Positions 39,634-49,130 of a DNA stretch of 64,000 nucleotides are shown here, in pieces (positions within the stretch are counted from its first letter, which is position 1; the number at the start of each line of letters is the position of its first letter). The notes beneath the pieces were generated by a model. That model saw nothing but the letters and a program-made list of their open reading frames with translations. It searched no databases and was not told where the DNA came from. Source of the stretch: Vibrio sp. LaRot3 (lineage in GTDB: Bacteria; Pseudomonadota; Gammaproteobacteria; Enterobacterales; Vibrionaceae); the NCBI RefSeq assembly GCF_027587025.1, contig NZ_JAPPTI010000003.1, forward strand, positions 62,001-126,000, read 5' to 3'. Made by a program: the position numbers and the translations under genes.

Positions 39634-40095
39634 TTATCGCTCGGTCACAATTTCACGAGAGAATACTTTCTCACAGTATTTGCACTTCAAACGGATATCA
39701 TCTTTGGCTTCAAATATTTTGAAGCTGCTTTCAACCGGTTCACCATGAGTAATACAGTTGGTGTTTGGGCACTCAAAAACATTGTTGATCTGCTCTGGTA
39801 ATTCCAGAGGCAACTTTTTCACAACCGAGTAGTTTTCGATTTGGTTGACGGTGGCATGCGGGGCGTACAAGGCCAGTTTGCTTGCCTGCTCTTCGCTGAT
39901 AAAGACATTTTCAATTTTTAGTAAGTCTTTGTGCCCAAGAGCGGAAGAGGGCAAGTTCAAGCCGACTGTCACGCGCTGCTGGCTGTTGTGCATATTAAAC
40001 AGTTTGAGAACTTTAATGCCAATTAGCGCAGGAATGTGGTCGATAACCGTGCCGTTTTTAATTGCTTCTACCTGCAATTGAGTTTCTTTAGTCAT
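39634..40095 (-). CDS. pyrI: Aspartate carbamoyltransferase regulatory subunit
   Basis: Binds CTP and ATP for allosteric control of PyrB. In its 153 residues the N-terminal nucleotide-binding domain (about 1-100) starts [21 protein letters not shown]. The C-terminal zinc domain keeps all four cysteines (CPNTNC about 110-115 and CKYC about 139-142). It begins 16 bases after pyrB with GAGGAGAAAAACTC as ribosome-binding region. Confidence 0.98.
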   Translation of the reverse strand: MTKETQLQVEAIKNGTVIDHIPALIGIKVLKLFNMHNSQQRVTVGLNLPSSALGHKDLLKIENVFISEEQASKLALYAPHATVNQIENYSVVKKLPLELPEQINNVFECPNTNCITHGEPVESSFKIFEAKDDIRLKCKYCEKVFSREIVTER

Positions 40096-40111
40096 GAGTT
40101 TTTCTCCTCGA

Positions 40112-41041
40112 TTACAGTGATTGATTGAGAACTAGCGCTAGCAGAGCTTCACGGGCGTAGACGCCGTTTTCTGCTTGTTGGAAGTAGTAGGCGTGTGGAG
40201 TTTTGTCGACATCAGTGGTGATCTCGTCAACGCGTGGTAGAGGGTGCAGCACCTTCAGGTTTTCACGCGCGTCTTTGAGTAGAGCGGCGGTAAGGATGTA
40301 AGCCGATTTAATGTGTGCGTACTCTGATTCATCAAAGCGCTCTTTTTGTACGCGAGTCATATATAGGATGTCGAGTTCAGGAACCACGGTTTCCATATCG
40401 GTATGCAAGCTATATTGAATGCCTGCTGCATCCAACTCTTCACAGATGTAATCGGGCATGGCTAAAGCTTCGGGAGCGATAAAGAAGAAGCGCACATTGT
40501 TAAACTTGGCTAATGCTTGAGTGAGAGAATGCACGGTGCGGCCATATTTTAGGTCGCCAACAAAAGCTACGTTGAGGTCATCTAATCGGCCTTGAGTTTC
40601 TGCAATAGTGAAAAGGTCGAGCAGAGTTTGCGTTGGGTGTTGGTTTGCGCCATCCCCAGCGTTAATCACAGGCACACCTTTGGAGAATTCAGAAGCAAGG
40701 CGAGCAGCGCCTTCTTGTGGATGACGCATCACAAAGGCATCCACGTAAGAAGAGATAACCTGTACAGAATCCGCGAGCGTTTCGCCTTTTTTCGCTAGCG
40801 ACGTGTTACCGCCGTTATCAAAGCCAATCACACTGCCACCAATGCGTTGAATTGCAGTTTCAAATGATAGGCGAGTACGAGTCGATGGCTCAAAGAAACA
40901 GCTCGCGATAACTTTATCTTTAATCAGATTGGTATTGGGTTCGGATTTCAATTGGCTTGCAGTTTTTACAATGAGTTCAAGTTCTGCGCGCGACAGTTCT
41001 GGAATCGAAATGATGTGCTTGTTGAAAAGCGTGTTAGTCAT
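40112..41041 (-). CDS. pyrB: Aspartate carbamoyltransferase catalytic subunit
   Basis: First committed step of pyrimidine synthesis, carbamoyl phosphate plus aspartate. The start [16 protein letters not shown] gives 309 residues (311 in E. coli). An extension of 12 residues would run into the attenuator and was rejected. The carbamoyl-phosphate motif [13 protein letters not shown] is at about 49-61, and the aspartate-side loop HPLPRVDEI is near 266. It is preceded by a leader peptide and terminator that probably set expression according to UTP supply. Confidence 0.98.
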   Translation of the reverse strand: MTNTLFNKHIISIPELSRAELELIVKTASQLKSEPNTNLIKDKVIASCFFEPSTRTRLSFETAIQRIGGSVIGFDNGGNTSLAKKGETLADSVQVISSYVDAFVMRHPQEGAARLASEFSKGVPVINAGDGANQHPTQTLLDLFTIAETQGRLDDLNVAFVGDLKYGRTVHSLTQALAKFNNVRFFFIAPEALAMPDYICEELDAAGIQYSLHTDMETVVPELDILYMTRVQKERFDESEYAHIKSAYILTAALLKDARENLKVLHPLPRVDEITTDVDKTPHAYYFQQAENGVYAREALLALVLNQSL

Positions 41042-41078
41042 GATCATCGTCCCTATCTGAGAATAAAATTTAGGCAAT

Positions 41079-41106
41079 AAAAAAGCCCCCCAATAAGGGA
41101 GGCTTT
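41079..41106 (-). terminator. pyrBI attenuator (intrinsic terminator in leader)
   Basis: On the minus strand AAAGCC-T-CCC, loop TTATT, GGG-G-GGCTTT is followed by TTTTTTATT, 38 bases before the pyrB ATG. The stem begins immediately after the leader-peptide stop codon. The layout matches the UTP-sensing attenuation of E. coli pyrBI, in which a ribosome close behind polymerase prevents the hairpin. Confidence 0.9.
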
Positions 41107-41197
41107 AGAAATCGGTGAATGTTGTAAAATAGGCCATCAGTAAGCATGTTTGCTTACGGCAAGTAAAGCGCATTGTAGAACACGAATTACGTGGCAT
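41105..41197 (-). CDS. pyrL: pyrBI operon leader peptide (PyrL-like)
   Basis: A 30-residue frame, starting MPRNSCSTMRFTCRKQ and ending AYFTTFTDF. Its ATG has a strong GGAGG nine bases upstream. Its TAA overlaps the first bases of the attenuator stem. Downstream parts of the message contain U-clusters (TATTTTACAACATTCACCGATTTC region) that could make polymerase pause at low UTP. It has no sequence likeness to E. coli PyrL that I can point to, but such leaders conserve position rather than sequence. Role by analogy: coupling of translation to transcription. Confidence 0.82.
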   Translation of the reverse strand: MPRNSCSTMRFTCRKQTCLLMAYFTTFTDF

Positions 41198-41227
41198 TTT
41201 TTACAACCTCCAGACAAATTGCCGAGC

Positions 41228-41255
41228 ATTATACGCTGAAGTTTTGTGAGCGCAA
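41228..41255 (-). promoter_or_regulatory. Sigma-70 promoter of pyrL-pyrB-pyrI
   Basis: On the minus strand TTGCGC (41255-41250), a 16-base spacer and a perfect TATAAT (41233-41228) lie 31 bases before the leader-peptide start. The promoter sits between the argF stop and pyrL, so pyrBI can be expressed separately from argF. Confidence 0.8.
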
Positions 41256-41294
41256 GCGATTACGTCTCGCTTCTATTTGTTACCTTTTTGGCGT

Positions 41295-42299
41295 TCAGCT
41301 ACCGAGTGTGGCAACCATCACAGCCTTGATGGTGTGCATGCGATTTTCAGCTTCATCAAACACAATCGAATGGTGAGATTCAAACACCTCTTCAGTGACT
41401 TCTAGCCCTTTCATGCCATACTTTTCTGCGACTTCTTTACCCACGGTGGTATCATCATTATGGAAAGCGGGTAAACAGTGCATGAACTTCACTTGCGGAT
41501 TGCCGGTTTTTGCAATGGTATCCATGTTGATTTGATAGGGTTTCATTAACGCCACACGCTCTTCCCAAGCTTGCTCTGATTCTCCCATTGATACCCAAAC
41601 ATCGGTGTAGAGGAAGTCGCAACCTTTTACGCCTTCTTCTACGTTTTCGGTTAAGGTTATTTTTGCACTTGTTTGCTCGGCAATGGTTTGGCAGGTATCT
41701 ACCAGTTGCTGCTCTGGCCAGAAGGCTTTTGGCGCAACTAAGCGAATGTCTAATCCCATTTTTGCCGCACCAACCATAAGAGAGTTACCCATGTTGTTGC
41801 GTGCGTCACCAAGATAAGCCAGTTTCATCTCATGTAATTGCTTACCTCGACCATGTTCAAGCATCGTCAGCAGATCGGCTAAGATTTGCGTTGGGTGAAA
41901 CTCATCGGTTAGGCCATTCCACACAGGAACGCCCGCATGTTCAGCCAGCTCTTCTACAATCGCTTGACCAAAGCCGCGATATTCAATGCCGTCGTACATT
42001 CTTCCTAGTACGCGTGCCGTGTCTTTCATCGATTCTTTATGACCAATTTGTGAGCCAGAAGGGCCGATATAAGAAACTTGAGCACCTTGATCAAAGGCGG
42101 CCACTTCAAAGGCACATCGAGTTCGGGTAGAGGCTTTTTCAAAGATTAGAGCAATGTTTTTACCTTGCAGTTTTGGCTGCTCAGTTCCTGAATATTTCGC
42201 TTTTTTTAAATCTGCAGACAGATCCAACAAGAATTGAATTTCTTGCGGAGTGAAGTCGAGCAGTTTGACAAAGCTGCGGTTACGTAAATTAAAAGCCAT
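41295..42299 (-). CDS. argF: Ornithine carbamoyltransferase
   Basis: Joins carbamoyl phosphate and ornithine to citrulline in arginine synthesis. In its 334 residues the carbamoyl-phosphate motif [14 protein letters not shown] is at about 54-67. [12 protein letters not shown] is near 133, and the ornithine-side HCLPAFHN is near 272. It lies just upstream of pyrBI, so two enzymes competing for the same substrate are neighbours but appear to have separate promoters. The protein could in principle be the catabolic ArcB type; ARG-box-like sequence upstream and absence of arc genes favour the biosynthetic role. Confidence 0.93.
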   Translation of the reverse strand: MAFNLRNRSFVKLLDFTPQEIQFLLDLSADLKKAKYSGTEQPKLQGKNIALIFEKASTRTRCAFEVAAFDQGAQVSYIGPSGSQIGHKESMKDTARVLGRMYDGIEYRGFGQAIVEELAEHAGVPVWNGLTDEFHPTQILADLLTMLEHGRGKQLHEMKLAYLGDARNNMGNSLMVGAAKMGLDIRLVAPKAFWPEQQLVDTCQTIAEQTSAKITLTENVEEGVKGCDFLYTDVWVSMGESEQAWEERVALMKPYQINMDTIAKTGNPQVKFMHCLPAFHNDDTTVGKEVAEKYGMKGLEVTEEVFESHHSIVFDEAENRMHTIKAVMVATLGS

Positions 42300-42345
42300 G
42301 CCTTATTCCCTTATTGTTAGTCGCGACCAATGAAGGATTTAGTTA

Positions 42346-42380
42346 AACATAAAAATGTATATATTGTGAATAATTATTTT
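42346..42380. promoter_or_regulatory. Tandem ARG-box-like operators of argF
   Basis: TGAATAATTATTTT (42367-42380) matches the ARG-box consensus TGAAT-N4-ATTCA at 8 of 10 defined positions. A weaker dyad, ACATAAAAATGT (42348-42359), lies with its centre 21 bases away. That is the one-box-plus-3-base spacing usual for paired ARG boxes bound by an ArgR hexamer. They lie 47-81 bases upstream of the argF start. Confidence 0.5.
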
Positions 42381-42384
42381 AACT

Positions 42385-42416
42385 AAAAACCGATAAAAGC
42401 ATCTTTTATCGGTTTT
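42385..42416 (-). terminator. Terminator of the PhoH-like gene
   Basis: A 14-bp perfect stem AAAACCGATAAAAG/CTTTTATCGGTTTT with a 3-base loop is followed by T-rich sequence on the minus strand, 16 bases past the stop. It isolates argF from read-through. Confidence 0.92.
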
Positions 42417-42431
42417 GTTGACTAATTATGT

Positions 42432-43808
42432 TTATAGGTTTTCTTCTGCGAACTCTGCGAGACGGCTTCGTACTACACCATTTAGGTGTATGTTGGCGCT
42501 GCCTTCAAAGTCTTTAAAGCGCTCGACCATATAAGTTAATCCTGACGTCACAGGGGTTAAGTAATGGGAGTCGATTTGCGCCAAGTTACCAGAGCAGACA
42601 ATTTTAGTGCCTTCACCACATCGGGTGATGATGGTTTTGATTTGTGAGGCTGTGAGGTTTTGACACTCGTCGAGCAATACAAATGCATTTTGAATTGAGC
42701 GCCCACGCATGAAGTTAATGGATTTGAACTGAATGTTGGCTTTATCGCAGATGTATTTGAGTGAGCCTTCAGTACAATGGTCATTCTTATGCAGCGCCTC
42801 TAAAGTATCAGTAACCGCAGCAAGCCATGGCAGCATCTTCTCTTCTTCTGTTCCGGGTAAGAAGCCGATGGACTCACCAATATCGGGTGTGTTTCGAGTG
42901 ACAATGATTTTGTCGAACATCCCTTTTTCTATGGTTTGTTCTAGTGCAGAAGCGAGCGCTAATAGGGTTTTACCGCTCCCTGCGGCTCCGGTCAGAATGA
43001 CCAAATCAATATCAGGGTCGAGGAGGGCGTCCAATGCCATCGCTTGGTAGATATTTTTCGGGGTGATATCCCAAGCTCGTCGATGCATTAAACGTTCGCG
43101 GCTGAGGTCTTTAAGAGTCAATTTATCGGCTTCGATTTCTGTCACGCGACCAACAAAATCGCTGCCTTCATCAATCACATATTGATTGAGATAAGTGGGA
43201 TCAAAAGGTTCACGATCTAAAGTATGAAACGTTCGGCCTGCCAGATTTTTACTTTCGACTTGGTCAACACTCTCCCAGAAATGCCCGGATACCTGTTGAA
43301 ACCCTTTGGTGAGGTATTGAACATCATCGATCAGTTGGTCAGTTCGATAATCTTCAACAAAGCGAACGCCAGCACCTTTGGCTCGCAAACGCATATTGAT
43401 GTCTTTGGTGACCAGAATGACTTCTCGAGGTGCGCGCTTGTTTTGTAAATATAGCACCGCATTGAGGATGCGATTATCACCAGCCTTATCGGCAAAGGCT
43501 TTGACGGTTTCTTGCAGTTCGAAGTCGGCCAAAATAGCGATATTGCCAGTATCGTGTTTATCTCGGTTAATGGGGATCCCTTCGGAGATTTCATCCGGGG
43601 TAGACTCTTTAAAAAGTGCTTCTAACGCACGTATAGCGACTCTAGCATCACGTGCCACATCACGTTTACTGTCTTTGATTCGATCGAGTTCTTCTAATAC
43701 GGTCATCGGAATGACCACGTCGTGTTCTTGAAAGGAATAAATGGCGAAAGGTTCGTGAAGAAGGATATTGGTATCAAGTACGAAAAGTTTTCTATCCGTA
43801 TCACCCAT
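42432..43808 (-). CDS. PhoH family protein with N-terminal PIN domain
   Basis: A 458-residue PIN-PhoH fusion. The start MGDTDRKLFVLDTNILLHEP has AGGAGACGCTT just upstream; a 19-residue upstream extension was rejected. The PIN ribonuclease-like domain (about 9-150) carries Asp at D13 of VLDTN and later acidic residues (EELDRIKD, ILVTKDINMR region). The PhoH ATPase domain (about 245-440) has Walker A TGAAGSGKTLLALA and a Walker-B-like VLLDECQNLT. PIN plus PhoH proteins are believed to act as RNA helicase/nucleases. It is divergent from rapA. Confidence 0.92.
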   Translation of the reverse strand: MGDTDRKLFVLDTNILLHEPFAIYSFQEHDVVIPMTVLEELDRIKDSKRDVARDARVAIRALEALFKESTPDEISEGIPINRDKHDTGNIAILADFELQETVKAFADKAGDNRILNAVLYLQNKRAPREVILVTKDINMRLRAKGAGVRFVEDYRTDQLIDDVQYLTKGFQQVSGHFWESVDQVESKNLAGRTFHTLDREPFDPTYLNQYVIDEGSDFVGRVTEIEADKLTLKDLSRERLMHRRAWDITPKNIYQAMALDALLDPDIDLVILTGAAGSGKTLLALASALEQTIEKGMFDKIIVTRNTPDIGESIGFLPGTEEEKMLPWLAAVTDTLEALHKNDHCTEGSLKYICDKANIQFKSINFMRGRSIQNAFVLLDECQNLTASQIKTIITRCGEGTKIVCSGNLAQIDSHYLTPVTSGLTYMVERFKDFEGSANIHLNGVVRSRLAEFAEENL

Positions 43809-44099
43809 AAGCGTCTCCTGCCTGAGTCGGCGTGCTGCTGTACAGATCTGTTTGCCTGTCTTCAACTGCTCTGCTGAACGAGCGGGAGCGTCAAAGACTG
43901 CAAACCCGTGTAGTTCGACCTTTTGCCCTCGAGCTAGCCGAGGGTAACGCTGGGGTTACGCAAGTGGTTAAGTAAAGAAATGCCCCATGCGTTAACGTAA
44001 GTATAGGCAATCCACAGTTCTTGTTGTGCCATCGTTTTCTTACACTTTGATGTCACTCTTTAGCTGCAAAAATATTTGTTGTGAAATGCGGGCTTTGTA

Positions 44100-44115
44100 C
44101 GTGACCAAAGTCACA
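44100..44115. promoter_or_regulatory. CRP-like site upstream of rapA
   Basis: CGTGA-N6-TCACA matches nine of ten CRP core bases. If transcription starts about seven bases after TATAAT at 44160-44165, the site is centred near -64, close to a class I activator position. The palindrome GTGAC-N4-GTCAC is also perfect. Confidence 0.45.
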
Positions 44116-44137
44116 GCTTGCAGTAATATTAGCGACC

Positions 44138-44165
44138 TTTTTCTGCGCCATCGCTGACCTATAAT
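44138..44165 (+). promoter_or_regulatory. Putative rapA promoter
   Basis: A perfect -10 TATAAT (44160-44165) has a poor -35 (TTTTTC, 16-base spacer), consistent with dependence on an activator. It is about 80 bases upstream of the rapA ATG. Confidence 0.5.
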
Positions 44166-44244
44166 TACCCCCGTCAGCCGCCTTTGAAATGGCGCAAGAA
44201 CAGCTAAGATAAATAATAAATTTATTAAATGAGGTAGTCGATTC

Positions 44245-47154
44245 ATGACATTTGCTTTGGGCCAACGTTGGATCAGCGATACGGAAAGCGATCTGGGTTT
44301 AGGAACTGTAGTGGCATTGGATGCTCGCACTGTGACATTAATGTTTGCCGCTTCTGAAGAAAACCGAGTCTATTCGCGTAACGATACTCCTGTGACTCGT
44401 GTGAGCTTTAATGCTGGAGATACAGTAGAAAGCCAACAAGGTTGGTCATTGAAAGTTGAGCAAGTGATTGAAGACCAAGGTCTGTTTACGTACGTTGGTG
44501 TACGTGAAGACACCGAAGAAGCGGATGTAGCTCTGCGTGAAATCATGCTGAGCAACCAGATTCGTTTTAACAAACCTCAAGATAAGTTATTTGCTGGTCA
44601 AATTGACCGTATGGATAACTTCGTTCTGCGTTATCGCGCATTGGTTAACCAATATCAGCAGCACAAAAGCCCGATGCGTGGCCTATGTGGCATGCGCGCT
44701 GGTCTTATTCCTCATCAGTTATATATTGCCCATGAAGTCGGTCGCCGTCATGCACCACGTGTACTTCTGGCTGATGAAGTTGGCCTAGGTAAAACCATTG
44801 AAGCGGGCATGATCATTCACCAACAAGTGTTAGCGGGTCGTGCAGAGCGTATTCTTATCGTGGTTCCAGAAACTCTACAGCACCAATGGTTAGTAGAGAT
44901 GATGCGCCGCTTTAACCTGCATTTCTCTATTTTTGATGAAGAGCGCTGCATTGAAGCATTCGCTGAATCAGATAACCCATTTGACACCCAACAATATGTA
45001 TTGTGTTCATTAGATTTCCTACGTAAGAGCCGTAAGCGTTACGAACAGGCGTTAGAAGGTGAATGGGATCTCTTAGTTGTCGATGAAGCACATCACCTTG
45101 AGTGGAGCCAAGAAAAACCAAGCCGTGAATACCAAGTGGTTGAAGGTTTAGCGGAAAAGACACCGGGTGTCCTTTTGCTAACTGCAACGCCTGAACAGCT
45201 AGGTCGCGAGAGCCATTTTGCCCGTCTACGTCTGCTTGATTCTGACCGTTTCTACGATTATGAAGCGTTTGTAAAAGAGGAAGAGCAATATGCACCGGTT
45301 GCAGACTCTGTTAGCGCGCTTTTCTCAGGTCAAACTTTAGCGGATGAAGCGAAAAACCAAATTACTGAACTGCTTTCAGAACAAGACGTTGAACCTTTGT
45401 TCCGCATTATCGAAAGCGATAGCGAAGAAGAAGCGAAAGCGGCGGCTCGCCAAGAGTTGATCGATAACTTGATGGACCGTCACGGTACTGGCCGCGTGCT
45501 ATTTAGAAATACTCGCGCAGCGGTAAAAGGTTTCCCGAAACGTAACGTCCACCTTATGCCGATGGCGATTCCTCAGCAATACACGACGTCTATGCGCGTG
45601 GCAGGCATGATCGGTGGCAAAATGACTCCTGAAGCACGCGCGATTAAGAACCTTTACCCAGAAGAAATCTTCCAAGAGTTTGAAGGTGATGATGCAAGCT
45701 GGTGGCAGTTTGACTCTCGCGTGAACTGGTTGATTGAAAAAGTAAAAGATAAGCGCGCTGAGAAGATTCTAGTGATTGCTTCACGTGCCAGCACCGCATT
45801 GCAACTTGAGCAAGCTTTGCGTGAGCGTGAAGGCATTCGCGCAACTGTATTCCATGAAGGCATGTCGATTCTAGAGCGTGACAAAGCGGCCGCTTACTTC
45901 GCTCAAGAAGAGGGTGGTGCACAAGTGCTTATCTGTAGTGAAATTGGCTCAGAAGGTCGTAACTTCCAGTTCGCTAACCAGCTAGTGATGTTTGATTTGC
46001 CATTTAACCCAGATCTGCTTGAGCAACGTATTGGCCGTTTAGACCGTATTGGTCAAAACCGTGATATCGATATTCACGTGCCATACCTAGAAGGTACGTC
46101 ACAAGCGATTATTGCTCGTTGGTTTGATGAAGGTCTGAATGCGTTTGCAGAAACTTGCCCAACTGGCCGCGCGGTTTACGACCAGTATTCAGAAAGCTTA
46201 ATTGAGATGCTAGCTTCTGGTGATACCACCGAGCTTGACGACATCATTGAGCAATCGGCGAAGATGAACAAAGAGCTAAAATTTCAGCTTGAACAAGGCC
46301 GTGACCGCCTATTAGAAATGCACTCAAATGGCGGTGAAAAAGCGCAAGCTATCGTTGATAGTATCGCCTCGACTGATGGTGATACCAACCTTGTTACGTT
46401 TGCTCTAAGCCTATTCGATACGATTGGTCTTAACCAAGATGACAAAGGTGAAAATGCATTGGTAGTAACGCCATCTGAGCACATGATGGTGCCAAGCTAC
46501 CCGGGTCTACCTTATGAAGGGGCGACCATTACCTTTGATCGTGAAACGGCGCTTTCTCGTGAAGACATGAACTTCATTAGTTGGGAACACCCAATGATCC
46601 AAGGCGGTATTGATCTGCTGATGAGTGAAGGCGTGGGCGTAACTGCCATGTCTCTACTGAAGAACAAAGCATTGCCTGTTGGCACTATGCTCCTTGAGCT
46701 GATCTACAAAGTGGACGCGCAAGCACCGAAACGCAGTGGTATTACTCGCTTCCTGCCTGCTACGCCAATCCGCATCATGTTGGATGGCAAAGGCAATGAC
46801 TTGTCTGAGCAAGTTGAGTTTGAAAGCTTTAACCGTCAGCTAAGCCCAGTAGGCCGCCATATTGCAACTAAACTGGTTTCTTCCGTTCAAGCGCAAGTGC
46901 ATCAATTGATCACTGCTGGTGAAGCTCTGGTGGGCGATAAAGTGACTAAGATTCGCGAACAAGCTCAGCAAGAAATGCAAACTAGCCTGAACGCCGAACT
47001 TGAACGCCTGCAAGCATTGAAAGCAGTTAACCCGAATATTCGTGATGAAGAGATCGACGCTATTGATGAGCAAATCAAACAGCTCACTGGTTACATCTCT
47101 CAAGCGCAATACCAATTAGATTCATTGCGTCTGATTGTTGTTTCACACAACTAG
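44245..47154 (+). CDS. rapA: RNA polymerase-associated ATPase RapA
   Basis: Swi2/Snf2-type ATPase that binds RNA polymerase and helps recycle it. In its 969 residues N-terminal Tudor-like domains (1-110, starting [18 protein letters not shown]) are followed by the ATPase core. Motifs are [12 protein letters not shown] (about 176-187), DEAHHLEW (about 280-287), [10 protein letters not shown] (about 312-321) and the C-lobe [11 protein letters not shown] (about 593-603). The conserved C-terminal region completes the usual length (968 in E. coli). It is followed by a strong hairpin and then rluA, as in E. coli. Confidence 0.97.
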   Translation: MTFALGQRWISDTESDLGLGTVVALDARTVTLMFAASEENRVYSRNDTPVTRVSFNAGDTVESQQGWSLKVEQVIEDQGLFTYVGVREDTEEADVALREIMLSNQIRFNKPQDKLFAGQIDRMDNFVLRYRALVNQYQQHKSPMRGLCGMRAGLIPHQLYIAHEVGRRHAPRVLLADEVGLGKTIEAGMIIHQQVLAGRAERILIVVPETLQHQWLVEMMRRFNLHFSIFDEERCIEAFAESDNPFDTQQYVLCSLDFLRKSRKRYEQALEGEWDLLVVDEAHHLEWSQEKPSREYQVVEGLAEKTPGVLLLTATPEQLGRESHFARLRLLDSDRFYDYEAFVKEEEQYAPVADSVSALFSGQTLADEAKNQITELLSEQDVEPLFRIIESDSEEEAKAAARQELIDNLMDRHGTGRVLFRNTRAAVKGFPKRNVHLMPMAIPQQYTTSMRVAGMIGGKMTPEARAIKNLYPEEIFQEFEGDDASWWQFDSRVNWLIEKVKDKRAEKILVIASRASTALQLEQALREREGIRATVFHEGMSILERDKAAAYFAQEEGGAQVLICSEIGSEGRNFQFANQLVMFDLPFNPDLLEQRIGRLDRIGQNRDIDIHVPYLEGTSQAIIARWFDEGLNAFAETCPTGRAVYDQYSESLIEMLASGDTTELDDIIEQSAKMNKELKFQLEQGRDRLLEMHSNGGEKAQAIVDSIASTDGDTNLVTFALSLFDTIGLNQDDKGENALVVTPSEHMMVPSYPGLPYEGATITFDRETALSREDMNFISWEHPMIQGGIDLLMSEGVGVTAMSLLKNKALPVGTMLLELIYKVDAQAPKRSGITRFLPATPIRIMLDGKGNDLSEQVEFESFNRQLSPVGRHIATKLVSSVQAQVHQLITAGEALVGDKVTKIREQAQQEMQTSLNAELERLQALKAVNPNIRDEEIDAIDEQIKQLTGYISQAQYQLDSLRLIVVSHN

Positions 47155-47179
47155 CCTAGAATCTAAATCATTAAGCCAT

Positions 47180-47214
47180 TTCCGGTGGTTTGTTTAAAAG
47201 CCACCGGAAGTTTT
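47180..47214 (+). terminator. Terminator-like hairpin after rapA
   Basis: A perfect 9-bp stem TTCCGGTGG/CCACCGGAA with a 12-base loop (itself partly pairing, TTT/AAA) is followed by GTTTTA, 25 bases past the rapA stop. Confidence 0.7.
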
Positions 47215-47257
47215 ATGTCGTAACCTGCCTTTTGACAGGTAGAAATTGGAATAACCA

Positions 47258-47995
47258 ATGGCAATGCTAGAGTACAACCCACCAAGAGATCCATGGGTTG
47301 AGATTGTTTATGAGGATCCGCAGATCCTCGCGGTTAATAAGCCGTCAGGGCTACTGTCGGTACCAGGGCGATTAGAAGAGCACTTCGATAGCATGTGGAG
47401 TCGTTTACAAAGCGATTACCCAGATATTCAAGTTGTGCATCGACTAGACATGTCAACCTCAGGTTTAATGGTTTTGGCTAAAGATAAATACGCAGAAAGA
47501 TCACTGAAAAAACAGTTTCAATATCGTCTAACCCATAAGGTGTACTATGCACGAGTTTGGGGGTATGTTGAACAGGAGCAAGGTGAGATCGATCTGCCAT
47601 TGATCTGCGATTGGCCAAATAGGCCGAAACAAAAGGTATGTTTGGAGACAGGCAAACCTTCAAAAACCTTGTATCAAGTCGCTAAGCGAGAAGAGAAAAC
47701 CACGATTGTGCGCTTGTTGCCGATTACTGGTCGCTCACATCAGTTGCGTGTTCATATGCAGGCATTAGGACACCCAATCGTTGGGGATGAGTTTTACTCA
47801 GAAGGTGAAGCTTTTACTTTCTCAGACCGTTTGGATTTGCACGCGGCAGAGCTGAGCTTTTATCATCCTCGTTGTGAATGGCTGCGTAGTTTGTTTGTGC
47901 CATGTGATTTCTACCCAGAAGCTCAGGCTGTGGTACTTAATGTTTTCGATCCTGTGCGAAAATTACCTGATTACAAAACGCTACCGCGTTCTTAG
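47258..47995 (+). CDS. rluA: Dual-specificity rRNA/tRNA pseudouridine synthase RluA
   Basis: Makes pseudouridine at 746 of 23S rRNA and position 32 of several tRNAs. In its 245 residues the catalytic Asp lies in VVHRLDMSTSGLMVLAK (D near residue 68). LLPITGRSHQLRVHMQALGHPIVGDEFY (about 155-182, split by short loops) closes the active site. No S4 domain is present, as expected for RluA. The rapA-rluA order is as in E. coli. Confidence 0.95.
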   Translation: MAMLEYNPPRDPWVEIVYEDPQILAVNKPSGLLSVPGRLEEHFDSMWSRLQSDYPDIQVVHRLDMSTSGLMVLAKDKYAERSLKKQFQYRLTHKVYYARVWGYVEQEQGEIDLPLICDWPNRPKQKVCLETGKPSKTLYQVAKREEKTTIVRLLPITGRSHQLRVHMQALGHPIVGDEFYSEGEAFTFSDRLDLHAAELSFYHPRCEWLRSLFVPCDFYPEAQAVVLNVFDPVRKLPDYKTLPRS

Positions 47996-48039
47996 GTAAA
48001 ATATTCAGTCCTCATTAGGTAGCGCGTTAAGGAGAACTT

Positions 48040-49002
48040 ATGTCGCTACCTACTGTTGTCTTTCTTGATAGATCGACCATTCCTGCTCATATAGACCTTC
48101 CCCATCTTCCTTTTGACCATCAATGGATTGAGTACGACTCGACTCCAGCAGAACTTACGATTGAGCGTTTGCAGCAGGCGGACATTGTCATCACTAATAA
48201 AGTGGTTTTTTCTGAGGCTGAACTTCGCCATCTTCCCCAACTTAAGCTAATTGCAGTTTGCGCGACTGGCTTTAATAACGTTGATATCGATTTTTGTCAG
48301 CAACATCAGATTGCGGTTTGTAATGTTCAAGGTTACGCAACCCGCTCTGTACCTGAGCATGTGATCGCGATGGTTTATGCTCTAAGACGTAACTTGTTTG
48401 GCTATCACCGAGATATTGCACAAGGCGTTTGGCAAAAAGAACAGCAGTTTTGCTTTTTTACTCATCCTATCGGTGATGTGGGGGGCTCAACCATGGGTAT
48501 TGTCGGTAGTGGCGCGCTTGGTCAAGCGACGGCTCAACTGGCGAAAGCAATTGGTATGAAGGTGCTGTTTGCTGAGCGAAAAGGGGCGCAGCAATGTCGT
48601 GAAGGCTTTTTACCTTTTGAGCAAGTATTGCAATACGCAGATGTAATCAGCCTCCATTGTCCTCTCAATCAACACACCCAAGATTTGATTGCGTCTAAAG
48701 AGCTTTCTTTAATGAAACCTTCCGCCATCTTGATTAACACAGGCCGCGGCGGTTTGGTGAATGAATCCGCTTTGGTGGCTGCATTACACAATGGTGCGAT
48801 TGCTGGTGCCGGAGTGGATGTCTTTACTCAAGAACCGGCCGATGAATCTAATCCGTTACTTGCGAACATTCATTTGCCTAATCTGCTGTTAACCCCTCAT
48901 GTAGCGTGGGGGAGTGACTCTTCGATTCAACGGTTATTAGAAACGCTAGTTGGCAATATACAGGCCTTTGTTGAAGGTAAGGCTAAGAATAGAGTGGTGT
49001 AA
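48040..49002 (+). CDS. D-2-hydroxyacid dehydrogenase (NAD-dependent)
   Basis: A 320-residue member of the D-isomer specific 2-hydroxyacid dehydrogenase family. The nucleotide fold GIVGSGALGQ (about 153-162) and NTGRGGLVNESAL (catalytic Arg near 234) are seen. The Glu in TQEPADE (near 263) and the His in LLTPHVAWGS (near 287) complete the usual Arg-Glu-His set. The sequence is nearest in feel to hydroxypyruvate/glycerate dehydrogenases, but the substrate cannot be fixed from motifs. It has AAGGAG eight bases before the ATG and stands alone between rluA and yjgN. Confidence 0.87.
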   Translation: MSLPTVVFLDRSTIPAHIDLPHLPFDHQWIEYDSTPAELTIERLQQADIVITNKVVFSEAELRHLPQLKLIAVCATGFNNVDIDFCQQHQIAVCNVQGYATRSVPEHVIAMVYALRRNLFGYHRDIAQGVWQKEQQFCFFTHPIGDVGGSTMGIVGSGALGQATAQLAKAIGMKVLFAERKGAQQCREGFLPFEQVLQYADVISLHCPLNQHTQDLIASKELSLMKPSAILINTGRGGLVNESALVAALHNGAIAGAGVDVFTQEPADESNPLLANIHLPNLLLTPHVAWGSDSSIQRLLETLVGNIQAFVEGKAKNRVV

Positions 49003-49130
49003 TGTTACTTTTAGAGTGTGATTTGCAGCTATAAATATGACCGCACGCTATGCATTATGATGCACTTATTCTGATAACTTGTTACTCTCTGCTTCCTTTT
49101 GTTTTATAACAGCTTTTGGGATTAGTGAAG

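Larger units (their letters stand above)
43809..44244. other. 436-base divergent region between phoH-like gene and rapA
   Basis: No coding frame is supported. Near the PhoH side are two adjacent hairpins, CCCTCG/CGAGGG (43926-43944) and GTAAC/GTTAC (43944-43959). Near the rapA side are a CRP-like site (44100-44115) and a TATAAT box (44160-44165), listed separately. Confidence 0.5.

Noticed and set aside
41254..41272. Inverted repeat AAGCGA/TCGCTT after argF as a terminator
   Set aside because: The stem is only six pairs, has no T-run on the minus strand and overlaps the -35 region of the pyrBI promoter.
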